DNA of 41,665 bases, from positions 1 to 41,665 of the forward strand of contig QCHN01000012.1 of the NCBI GenBank assembly GCA_003279565.1. The letters run 5' to 3'. This DNA is from Prochlorococcus sp. AG-402-C09 (GTDB taxonomy: Bacteria > Cyanobacteriota > Cyanobacteriia > PCC-6307 > Cyanobiaceae). Numbering within the stretch: position 1 is the stretch's first letter; the number at the start of each line of letters is the position of its first letter. The position numbers and the translations under genes were made by a program. The notes below the pieces were generated by a model. That model did not search any database, was not told the origin of the DNA, and worked only from the letters and a program-made list of their open reading frames with translations. Positions 35,386 to 41,665 of the stretch are shown one piece after another.

Positions 35386-36678
35386 TTACGCTGCCTCATT
35401 CTTATTAACTGAGTTAAATTTTTCTCTCATCGTAGGATTATTTCGAGTCAATCTTTTAACAGAAACATCTTGTGCTTTGTCATTAGCCAACCTAAGATTT
35501 CTATCTGCCCCAAGTAAAGCATCTTTTGTTTTTTGTAAGTGATTTATAGATTTATCAATCTCAATAATTGCTGTATCAAAGCGCTTTGAGGCTAAACCAT
35601 AATTTTTCCCAAAAGAATCCTTAAATAGTTCGAGGCTATTTTCAAAATTGGTGATATCAATATTCTGCTCTTTAACAGCTGCTAGTTCTGTTTTATACTC
35701 AAGCGCCTTAAGTGACGCGTTCCTTAGTAAAGAAATTATTGGTAAAAAGCATTGAGGGCGAACAACATACATCTTTGGATATCGATATGAAAAGTCAACA
35801 ATACCAGAATTGAATAAGTCATTATCAGATTCTAATAAAGAAACCAAAACTGCATACTCACAATTTTTTTCTATACGGTCTTTATTTAACTCTTTAAGAA
35901 AGTCCTCATTCTTCTTTTTACTAGAAGTGGTATCACATTCGTTTTTCATTTCAAACATGATCGATACGATTTCGTTTCCTTCAATATCGATATCACGGAA
36001 AATATAATCACCTTTACTACCAAAACTAACATCATTATCTTTTTCAAAATAAGCATTAGGGAATGCTGTTGCCCTTAAACGAGTAAATTCATTTTCGCAA
36101 TGTTGCTCAAGGGACTCACCAACCATTTTAGTGGACAATTTAATTTTCATATCTCGAAGTCTCTCAATTAAATCATCACGTTCTTTTAACTGAACCTCAT
36201 AACGCATTTTTATCGATCTTTCAGACAATTCCTTTTGAAGTTCAACTTTATCTAAATTGTTTTTGATTTTTTCATAACCATCTTTTAATTCAGCGATTGC
36301 GCTAGAAACCGCAAGTTTTTTTTCAAATTCATTCTTATCCCTCGTTTTTTCCAATAAATATGAAAGAGAGTTTATCTCTTTATCGAAGGTATGCTTAATT
36401 TTATTCATTGCATTAGTTTTGTCAGTTTGAGCCGTATTCAACTGAGACTGAAGGTTTTGCATTTTTCTTTCATTTTCAAATGCGGCCTCTTGCATTTGTA
36501 ATCGAATGTTTTGAACTGCAAGATCTACAGACTTTTGTTTATCCTTTTCAAGAAGTTCAGTTCTTTTGCTCAATTCATCCTCAAACTCCTGATTTCGTAC
36601 CTGCTTAACGATATTTGAGTAATTATCTTCGTCGATGCTGATGGTGCTTCCACATTCAGGGCATTTGATTTCATTCAT
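35386..36678 (-). CDS. DUF2130 protein with PD-(D/E)xK-like core
   Basis: 430 residues. A half zinc-ribbon starts the protein (CPECG, Cys6 and Cys9), followed by a long coiled coil (about 20-185). The core resembles PD-(D/E)xK nucleases: GDYIFRD with Asp224, then [14 protein letters not shown] with Glu243 and Lys245, then a helix with [16 protein letters not shown]. The C-terminal part is helical again. DUF2130 proteins are widespread and uncharacterised to me. It is followed 31 bases later by the GIY-YIG protein gene, suggesting a two-gene unit. Confidence 0.85.
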   Translation of the reverse strand: MNEIKCPECGSTISIDEDNYSNIVKQVRNQEFEDELSKRTELLEKDKQKSVDLAVQNIRLQMQEAAFENERKMQNLQSQLNTAQTDKTNAMNKIKHTFDKEINSLSYLLEKTRDKNEFEKKLAVSSAIAELKDGYEKIKNNLDKVELQKELSERSIKMRYEVQLKERDDLIERLRDMKIKLSTKMVGESLEQHCENEFTRLRATAFPNAYFEKDNDVSFGSKGDYIFRDIDIEGNEIVSIMFEMKNECDTTSSKKKNEDFLKELNKDRIEKNCEYAVLVSLLESDNDLFNSGIVDFSYRYPKMYVVRPQCFLPIISLLRNASLKALEYKTELAAVKEQNIDITNFENSLELFKDSFGKNYGLASKRFDTAIIEIDKSINHLQKTKDALLGADRNLRLANDKAQDVSVKRLTRNNPTMREKFNSVNKNEAA

Positions 36679-36826
36679 ATCTTAATCAAGGAGACAAACT
36701 AACTATTCTCTCTTTTTATCTGTTTTGACTACGACAAGCAAGAATTATGTTAAACCCAAAAACCGTCTATTAGTAAATCATGAGGTTACCACCTAGAAAT
36801 ATAAGGTTTACTGAAATCTTAATATG

Positions 36827-37060
36827 TTATTTTTTTGAAATTGGGTAAATTCCAGACAAGTCTCCTTTATTTGCCTTAATAGCCGAAGCTTTCCATTTGT
36901 GCCATTTCTTGTTTCTTGAATAGTCTTCCTCTTCCCAAATCTGATTTTGAAATATTAATATCCCACAAAGTAGAAAAAAGATGATAGCACCAAGAAATGT
37001 ATGCCAATCAAAAATCAATGCGTTATTTGAATAACGAACATAGGCAACAATTTTTAGCAT
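36827..37060 (-). CDS. Single-helix membrane protein, 77 residues
   Basis: Start taken at ATG 37058-37060; a TTG six codons upstream also fits. LKIVAYVRYSNNALIFDWHT, one helix (FLGAIIFFLLCGILIF), then a tail rich in Lys and Trp (WEEEDYSRNKKWHKWKASAI). The charged tail should be cytoplasmic. Unrecognised. Confidence 0.6.
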   Translation of the reverse strand: MLKIVAYVRYSNNALIFDWHTFLGAIIFFLLCGILIFQNQIWEEEDYSRNKKWHKWKASAIKANKGDLSGIYPISKK

Positions 37061-37127
37061 AGTGTCCCTTATGAACAAATGGTTCTAAAAACTAAACTAT
37101 AAAATTTTAATGATTTTTCAAGACAAC

Positions 37128-37180
37128 TGAGGTTTTTCACCCCAATTTTTTAAAAGGTTTAATTATGTATGAAAACCTCA
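37128..37180. repeat. Inverted repeat TGAGGTTTTTCA ... TGAAAACCTCA
   Basis: Arms at 37128-37139 and 37170-37180 are complementary over nearly their whole length, with about 30 bases of loop. It lies in the gap between the 77-residue gene and the gene at 37292. It could be part of a small RNA, a regulatory element or the promoter region. Confidence 0.45.
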
Positions 37181-37291
37181 TTGTTATCAAATATTATTAA
37201 TAAGTTATTGTGGATGAGTGATAATTTTTACTACATAATTTATATTCATAAAGTAAATTAAAATAAAATTCTAAAGTATTGGATTTAAAAA

Positions 37292-37459
37292 ATGTCATTA
37301 CTTAACTTTGCTCTTGCTCACTCAGAGCTAGGTATAAGCCACTTCACTACAGATTTAATTCTTCTTCTATCTTTCGCAATAGTAACGGCCCTTCCAATGT
37401 CTTTATTGCGACCACAGATTCAAGAAGAGAATGTTAAGAGCAATGTTTTCAAAAACTGA
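37292..37459 (+). CDS. Small membrane protein, 55 residues
   Basis: MSLLNFALAHSELGISHFTT, then DLILLLSFAIVTALPMSLLR and QIQEENVKSNVFKN. One helix with an N-terminal His-rich segment and a C-terminal charged tail. ATG at 37292, with an AAAAAA stretch before it. Unrecognised. Confidence 0.6.
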   Translation: MSLLNFALAHSELGISHFTTDLILLLSFAIVTALPMSLLRPQIQEENVKSNVFKN

Positions 37460-37691
37460 TCCTAAAACTCACTCCGTTAATAAATATAAAAACATTCTCA
37501 ACTAAAAGTATAGCTTAATATAAATGTATCTATCTACTGATTAAAGTTCTAATCGCAAGATTTAGTAAATTACAAATGCAATACTTTATGACTTCAAAGA
37601 TAAATGCAAGTGAAAGGGATATGAATAGCAAGGATTTCTAAAGAAATTTTTTTATGTTGAATTTTTAAGCTAACTTTTTCATTTTTTCTAT

Positions 37692-37724
37692 TTGACACGT
37701 TTTCATACAATTTGTATGTACAAT
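37692..37724 (+). promoter_or_regulatory. Candidate promoter and operator for DCC-family gene
   Basis: TTGACA at 37692-37697 is a perfect -35. Two -10 choices follow: TATGTA at 37715 (17 bases away) or TACAAT at 37719 (21 away, closer to TATAAT). Across the promoter lies the perfect inverted repeat CATACAA-T-TTGTATG (37704-37718), the usual size of a repressor site. The ATG is at 37745. Confidence 0.6.
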
Positions 37725-37744
37725 ATATTTACTAATAAACAATC

Positions 37745-38146
37745 ATGTCAGATAGAAGTTTATTTATATATGATGGTGAATGTCCATTTTGCAATCACTT
37801 TGCAAAACTGCTCGAATTAAAAAGCAGTATTCCTGAATTAGAGATATTAGATGGAAGAAAAAATTTAGCGTTATTATCTAAACTTTATACTCAAGGCTAC
37901 GATCTGAACAATGGAGCAATTCTTATAAGTAATGAAAATATCATGCATGGCGCTGATGCAATTAACTGGATTTGCTCAGAGATAAAAGATCCAAGCGATT
38001 CACTACTAGAAGTACTTCGGATTATTTTCACATCTAACAAGAGGACTAATTTTTTGTTCCCATTCCTTTTATGGGGTAGAAGGTTATCTCTAACTTTAAA
38101 AGGGAAGGTTTGGCAACCCGTTAGCGATAACAGTCAGTTTTATTGA
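37745..38146 (+). CDS. DCC family thiol-disulfide oxidoreductase-like protein (DUF393)
   Basis: 133 residues. YDGECPFC at 9-16 with Cys13 and Cys16 is the DCC-motif start (YDGxCxxC), followed by a helical second part including NGAILISNENIMHGADAINW and a C-terminal RRLSLTLKGK. Family proteins bear a thioredoxin-like fold and are thought to act on thiols. It has its own promoter with an operator-like repeat and a terminator 75 bases downstream, so it stands as a single-gene unit. Confidence 0.85.
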   Translation: MSDRSLFIYDGECPFCNHFAKLLELKSSIPELEILDGRKNLALLSKLYTQGYDLNNGAILISNENIMHGADAINWICSEIKDPSDSLLEVLRIIFTSNKRTNFLFPFLLWGRRLSLTLKGKVWQPVSDNSQFY

Positions 38147-38496
38147 ATTTGCTTTATTATCTCAACTTAAGCTTAAAAATTAAGCGAATATTGAGCTTAT
38201 AAAATTCTTGACGTTTATTCAAACTCACAAAAGTGGGTTATTTTTCAACAAAAACAAATAAGAACAATCTAGATAAAAAAATAGTATAAATAGATTGAAA
38301 TCTTTCCTCAGACACTTTATTTACAATTAATAATTAATGCATTGGCCATAGTAATGAGCAATAAGTCTCTAGGAATCATCTTTAATGAATCTCTGTTTAT
38401 AAATTCTAATTGTAACAGCAGTTGATAAGAGCACAGATCCATTACCTAGATCCAGTCTAGATATGTAAGATAAGATTTTAGATATCTAAACTGAAT
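38147..38496. other. Intergenic region; carries a terminator only
   Basis: 350 bases. A + strand terminator is at 38222-38246 and a short perfect hairpin GCTTAA-AAA-TTAAGC at about 38170-38184. No credible ORF. The rest of it must hold the promoter of the 36-residue ORF at 38497; I see nothing else. Confidence 0.6.
38222..38246 (+). terminator. Rho-independent terminator after DCC-family gene
   Basis: AACTCAC, loop AAAA, GTGGGTT (one wobble pair), then ATTTTTC. It lies 75 bases after the DCC-family stop at 38146. Confidence 0.7.
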
Positions 38497-38607
38497 ATGC
38501 TTATTGAGATCCTTGGGAATAGCAGTTCATTACTAGTTATTCTCTTAATTGGACTGTCAATATATTTTGGAATTCAATCTAAAAAAAAAAAATTAAATGA
38601 CATTTAA
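38497..38607 (+). CDS. Small membrane protein, 36 residues
   Basis: MLIEILGNSSSLLVILLIGL, then SIYFGIQSKKKK and LNDI: one helix and a Lys-rich tail, the layout of a tiny thylakoid or inner-membrane subunit. Too short to prove. Unrecognised. Confidence 0.5.
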   Translation: MLIEILGNSSSLLVILLIGLSIYFGIQSKKKKLNDI

Positions 38608-38661
38608 ATATGTAGGAAGCTAATCAATAAGTAAGTTGCGAAAAAATAAATACAATTGATC

Positions 38662-38877
38662 TTATTCAAATACATTTTTTTTAATTTCCTCAAGACTGTA
38701 TCCACTCGCCCGCTGAAGACATGAAATAGAGATCCAACTCCAATCGACAAAGAGAATAAGCATTGCAGGAATAAAAATAGACAATGGCAAAACAAGCTCA
38801 ACTAAAAAATGTATAGCCAAGTAAGACATTAGATCCGAAGTATTAGTAACAATCTCTTCATAAAGTGGATCAAACAA
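38662..38877 (-). CDS. Membrane protein, 71 residues, uncertain start
   Basis: The start is TTG at 38875-38877; the same frame stays open another 14 codons upstream to a stop, without an ATG. LMSYLAIHFLVELVLPLSIF, then PAMLILFVDWSWISISCLQR are the hydrophobic segments, followed by an acidic/basic tail (SGYSLEEIKKNVFE). It may be a 5'-truncated gene or start at a rare codon. Unrecognised. Confidence 0.5.
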   Translation of the reverse strand: MFDPLYEEIVTNTSDLMSYLAIHFLVELVLPLSIFIPAMLILFVDWSWISISCLQRASGYSLEEIKKNVFE

Positions 38878-39355
38878 GAAACCATGAGACGCATAAGGTA
38901 TTAAGGGTAACGAAATTAGATCTCAGAGTGTGACTATTAATAATTAACGACAAGATAAAAAAGTGAATATACCCGATCAAATAAAAGCTGAATTAACCAT
39001 AAAAGAGAACGCCGGACAAGGATTTATCTTCATAGTTGACGATCGTGAGAAATAAAAGCCTAAGATTATTCCAGGACGAATAAAGTCAAAGACAAAAAAA
39101 AGTCTAGATTGAATATACTAGAAAGATAATCAAGAGAGATACAAAACGAAAATTCAAGAATGTATATGTAATTTATTTTTTGGAAGAAAATCAATATTTA
39201 AATAAAACCAAAATAAAAAATCTAGTAAAAAGAAGAAATCCATAATTTTAAAAATGGAAAACCAAGAGAAAAATAGAAGAAAAATCTAATACGGTAAATA
39301 GAATATAGATCAGTAATCAATCAAGGTTCAAGCGAAAAAACTTTAAAGAAAAAAA
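38878..39355. other. Intergenic region; one possible 30-codon ORF
   Basis: About 480 bases. A GTG frame at 38963-39055 reads NIPDQIKAELTIKENAGQGF, then IFIVDDREK, possible as a small coding gene or remnant but unproven. The remainder is AT-rich without structure I can see. Confidence 0.4.
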
Positions 39356-39382
39356 AGCCGAGATGCATATCTGCATCTCGGC
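39349..39382 (-). terminator. Rho-independent terminator of the cyAbrB gene
   Basis: On the minus strand, GCCGAGATGCA pairs with TGCATCTCGGC (11 bp, perfect) across a 4-base loop and is followed by eight T. It lies 35 bases past the stop of the AbrB-like gene. It is the strongest terminator in the window. Confidence 0.93.
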
Positions 39383-39416
39383 TAAATCTAAATGTAATGA
39401 ACCAGTTATTAAAGGA

Positions 39417-39773
39417 TTAACCTTCTCCTTCTGGAACCAAACGGAATCCTTTACGTCCCATCTTAATCTCAAAATTATCACCTGGTTTGAGATCTAAAAG
39501 AGCTGTATAGGCCTTTCCTATCAATAGGTTTCCATTTCCTTGAACGGTAGCCACGTAACTAAGCTTTCTTCCACCTTTACCAATACCACCTGCACTTTCA
39601 GCTGCTAGGTTTACACCTTTAGCCTCTAGAAGTGCTTCGTAAAAAGCAGTATAGTTAAGACGTTCTCCGCCTCCTTTCTTGGTGGAAACATATCCACAAG
39701 CTTTAACAAGATCAGATTTTGAGACATCTCCCAAGTCTTTGACCTTGGCTAATAAATCCTTACCAGTGAGCAT
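39417..39773 (-). CDS. Cyanobacterial AbrB-like transcriptional regulator (cyAbrB)
   Basis: 118 residues. TGKDLLAKVKDLGDVSKSDL, then CGYVSTKKGGGERLNYTAFY and the C-terminal LIGKAYTALLDLKPGDNFEI with KMGRKGFRLVPEGEG match the cyAbrB family, whose DNA-binding domain is at the C-terminus. cyAbrB proteins act broadly on nitrogen, carbon and stress genes in cyanobacteria. It is transcribed alone and ends at a strong terminator. Confidence 0.93.
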   Translation of the reverse strand: MLTGKDLLAKVKDLGDVSKSDLVKACGYVSTKKGGGERLNYTAFYEALLEAKGVNLAAESAGGIGKGGRKLSYVATVQGNGNLLIGKAYTALLDLKPGDNFEIKMGRKGFRLVPEGEG

Positions 39774-40186
39774 GATAAATAAATGGTTGTACTTATAATA
39801 CTAACTTATAATTAACAAACTTACAATATTTACATTAGTCCCAGACATTAAAGCTAAAAATTGTGGGTAGAGAAGCATCTAGATTAAACTCAAAATTCAA
39901 GGTTAAATGGAAAATTATTCACGGTTGATGGCAATGATTTATAGGAAAGATTCCTATTGGCAAGTTGTAAAATAAATGATTCTGCAGATCATTTACCTAT
40001 TAGAAAACGCTCAATCTCCAGCAATAGCAGGATAATTTTATAAGATAAGAAAAAATCTATACAAGCTTATGGACTAGCATGAGGAAATTGCAGATCACCA
40101 AAAAACAATTCGTTCGGTATATAAAGCTTTACTTTTGGATATTTGTTAAGGGAGGAATCAGAATATAATTATTTATTACAACAAAA
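39774..40186. other. Intergenic region with two adjacent hairpins; possible 22-codon ORF
   Basis: 413 bases. Perfect hairpins are at 39941-39957 (ATAGGAA-AGA-TTCCTAT) and 39974-39994 (AAATGAT-TCTGCAG-ATCATTT). An ATG frame at 39907-39975 reads MENYSRLMAMIYRKDSYWQV, too short to call. The cyAbrB promoter lies at the left end; a structured small RNA is possible. Confidence 0.5.
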
Positions 40187-40279
40187 ATGAATCTCTCTAA
40201 AATTCTTGCGATTTGTATCGTATCTGTATTCATCCTTTCAGCATTTGCTGGATTATTTGGAACTCTATTAAATTCGTAG
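40187..40279 (+). CDS. Possible 30-residue membrane protein
   Basis: MNLSKILAICIVSVFILSAF, then AGLFGTLLNS: a signal-peptide-like or single-helix protein. The basic start and small residues (SAFAG) also fit a lipoprotein-free signal peptide. Too short to establish coding; listed because the frame is clean. Confidence 0.4.
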   Translation: MNLSKILAICIVSVFILSAFAGLFGTLLNS

Positions 40280-40425
40280 TAACAACATAAAATATTAAAT
40301 TCAAGCTTACCTTGAGATTTATTAAATACCTTTAATCTAACTAAGAAAGTTAGAAGCTAATGTTTTAAAAATGCTAGCTGGTAAAAAATTGTAGAAAGTT
40401 TACCAATGATTTATTTGATAATCAT

Positions 40426-40668
40426 CTAAAACTTGGGTTCAAAAACAGCACCATTACATATCATTACTGCTAAAACTTCCTTACTATCATCACTCATTTT
40501 CATAACAGGTTTTATCTGACTCAGTGTGGCAGATGTTTTTTTTACGCAACGATTCCAACTAGAAGCTTGCTTAGAAAGAGGAATTAACTGAATAGTAAGT
40601 GTTGTAAAACAGAATACTGCAAAACCTATATATATTTTTTGAATAAAATATCTCTTTTGCTCACTCAA
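40426..40668 (-). CDS. Small secreted or anchored hypothetical protein, 80 residues
   Basis: TTG start at 40666-40668. EQKRYFIQKIYIGFAVFCFT, then TTLTIQLIPLSKQASSWNRC form a basic start and one hydrophobic helix that could be a signal anchor; the rest (VKKTSATLSQIKPVMKMSDD) is soluble, with Cys at the NRC and MICNGA positions. Unrecognised. Confidence 0.5.
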   Translation of the reverse strand: MSEQKRYFIQKIYIGFAVFCFTTLTIQLIPLSKQASSWNRCVKKTSATLSQIKPVMKMSDDSKEVLAVMICNGAVFEPKF

Positions 40669-40833
40669 GATGACTAATCAATAATAACTATTCAAGCAGA
40701 TCAAGGTAAAAATTCACTACCCAATTAACATAGGCATAAGCTTGAAATCAGATGAAGGAGTAAACGTTAATAGATGAAGATTAAACCAACAGTACATTTT
40801 CGTTAAAAGCCAAACGCATATAAAAAAGAAAAT

Positions 40834-41010
40834 TCAGCGCAAATTATCCCACTTACCAATTGTAAATTCAAGGAATCTATCAACATCATCGACTGGGCAG
40901 CCGGTCTTACTTTGTAATTCCTTACATGCTTCAGAGATTTTAGTAAAGCACTCTTTTACATCAATATTTGACTCTATTGCTTCAAACATTTGTTTATCAC
41001 TAAATGGCAT
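40834..41010 (-). CDS. Small helical hypothetical protein, 58 residues
   Basis: ATG at 41008-41010. MPFSDKQMFEAIESNIDVKE, then CFTKISEACKELQSKTGCPV and DDVDRFLEFTIGKWDNLR. Three Cys, soluble and helical, acidic start. Unrecognised; clean start and realistic composition. Confidence 0.55.
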   Translation of the reverse strand: MPFSDKQMFEAIESNIDVKECFTKISEACKELQSKTGCPVDDVDRFLEFTIGKWDNLR

Positions 41011-41147
41011 ATAAAAAAGAGAGCGTTCTGCTAATGAAGAATATTTTAATTATGCCTATTTGGCAATAATAAGAAGAAAATAAGAAAAGAAGCTAATAAA
41101 GAAAAAAAATCACATCCTCAAATAAATATGTGTGAGAAATCATTGAA

Positions 41148-41665
41148 TTATCGGGTTAAAGCCAAAGCCCAATTAGGTGAAGATTGATTAACGCCTAAAA
41201 TATGCTTGGTCAAAGAGGAGTTGCATTTAGCTACGATTCCATTAGTAGGAAGATTTGAAAACAATTCTTTCTTTATCCATTGTGAATGCCATCTTTTGAC
41301 CTGCCTTGGATCATCGGTTCTTAAGGTAATAGGAACATCAAACCCCCACTTTTGAAGTTGAGTCAAATCTGATAATTCATCACTGTTAGAACTAAAAATT
41401 TGAAATGCCAAAAACAACATCGGGGGATTAATCGTATTTATATTTTTTTTAGAGTTAGATAAACATTGCTCTTGTGAAGATTTAGAATTAAAAATAGGAG
41501 AGTATAAAATTCCCTCCAACTCAACTTCAACTTTTAAAGAGTCATCAATATTCAATGGAATAGCGTTGATAGTTCTTATATTTTCAATAATTTCACTATT
41601 CTCTCGAGAATACGCATCTACCAATTGACCATACTTGTATCTAAGACCAACTGCTAAACCATCAA
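41148..41665 (-). CDS. Hypothetical protein, 5' part beyond window
   Basis: The frame stays open to the window edge (GLAVGLRYKYGQLVDAYSRE), so the true start is outside; a TTG at 41624 is only an internal option. At least 172 residues, soluble, with SEELSD-like loops, LQKWGFDVPITLRTDDPRQV, then KRWHSQWIKKEL and a C-terminal LTKHILGVNQSSPNWALAL. I do not recognise the family. The Trp-rich middle and the ending look like a real coding sequence. Confidence 0.65.
   Translation of the reverse strand, partial: DGLAVGLRYKYGQLVDAYSRENSEIIENIRTINAIPLNIDDSLKVEVELEGILYSPIFNSKSSQEQCLSNSKKNINTINPPMLFLAFQIFSSNSDELSDLTQLQKWGFDVPITLRTDDPRQVKRWHSQWIKKELFSNLPTNGIVAKCNSSLTKHILGVNQSSPNWALALTR

Noticed and set aside
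37576-37641. 21-codon ORF in the gap before the DCC-family gene
   Set aside because: Too short, no ribosome site, chance in AT-rich DNA.

Overview
The window is AT-rich, tightly packed DNA from a cyanobacterium, almost certainly a marine picocyanobacterium of the Prochlorococcus type. Three things point there: chlorophyll-synthesis gene chlH; several families known only or mainly from cyanobacteria (the DUF3038/DUF4335 pair, DUF2949, DUF2862, cyAbrB); and a very large number of genes for proteins under 100 residues, including Nif11-like ones. A low-light clade such as the NATL-like group is a guess from base composition and gene mix, not a demonstrated fact. I saw no rRNA, tRNA, insertion sequence or CRISPR array.

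Positions 1-18,800 form a core region. It holds a TerC-family membrane protein (cut by the window edge), a protein with a duplicated helical motif, mfd (transcription-repair coupling), a thioredoxin-fold protein, a methyltransferase, the DUF4335/DUF3038 pair, apt (adenine salvage), DUF2949, a UbiH-like flavin monooxygenase, a conserved membrane protein, dapB (lysine/peptidoglycan), chlH (Mg-chelatase large subunit), folP (folate), tpiA (glycolysis/Calvin cycle), an S4 RNA-binding protein and an MsbA-like ABC exporter. Genes are closely spaced, with divergent promoter gaps at about 7,584-7,665, 11,061-11,173 and 16,989-17,026. folP and tpiA overlap by 26 bases.

Positions 18,800-41,665 look like accessory DNA. 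A few recognisable enzymes and transporters (P-loop uridine kinase-like protein, NmrA-like protein, fatty acid desaturase, S51 peptidase, SDR, metallo-beta-lactamase-fold protein, K+ channel with RCK domain, GIY-YIG nuclease with membrane tail, DUF2130 protein, DCC-family thiol protein, cyAbrB regulator) are scattered among more than thirty tiny, mostly unrecognised genes. Many of these encode one membrane helix plus a short charged tail. Two 49-residue membrane proteins are close paralogues, and two genes encode Nif11-like proteins without an evident peptide-maturation enzyme nearby.

The most interesting candidates for follow-up are the adjacent pair of a membrane-tailed GIY-YIG nuclease and a DUF2130 coiled-coil protein with a PD-(D/E)xK-like motif (34,813-36,678), the 49-residue paralogue pair, the stand-alone Nif11-like and IF2-N-like proteins, a perfect operator-like inverted repeat inside a promoter (37,692-37,724), and several strong hairpins in otherwise empty intergenic DNA. 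Nothing here proves a new system.
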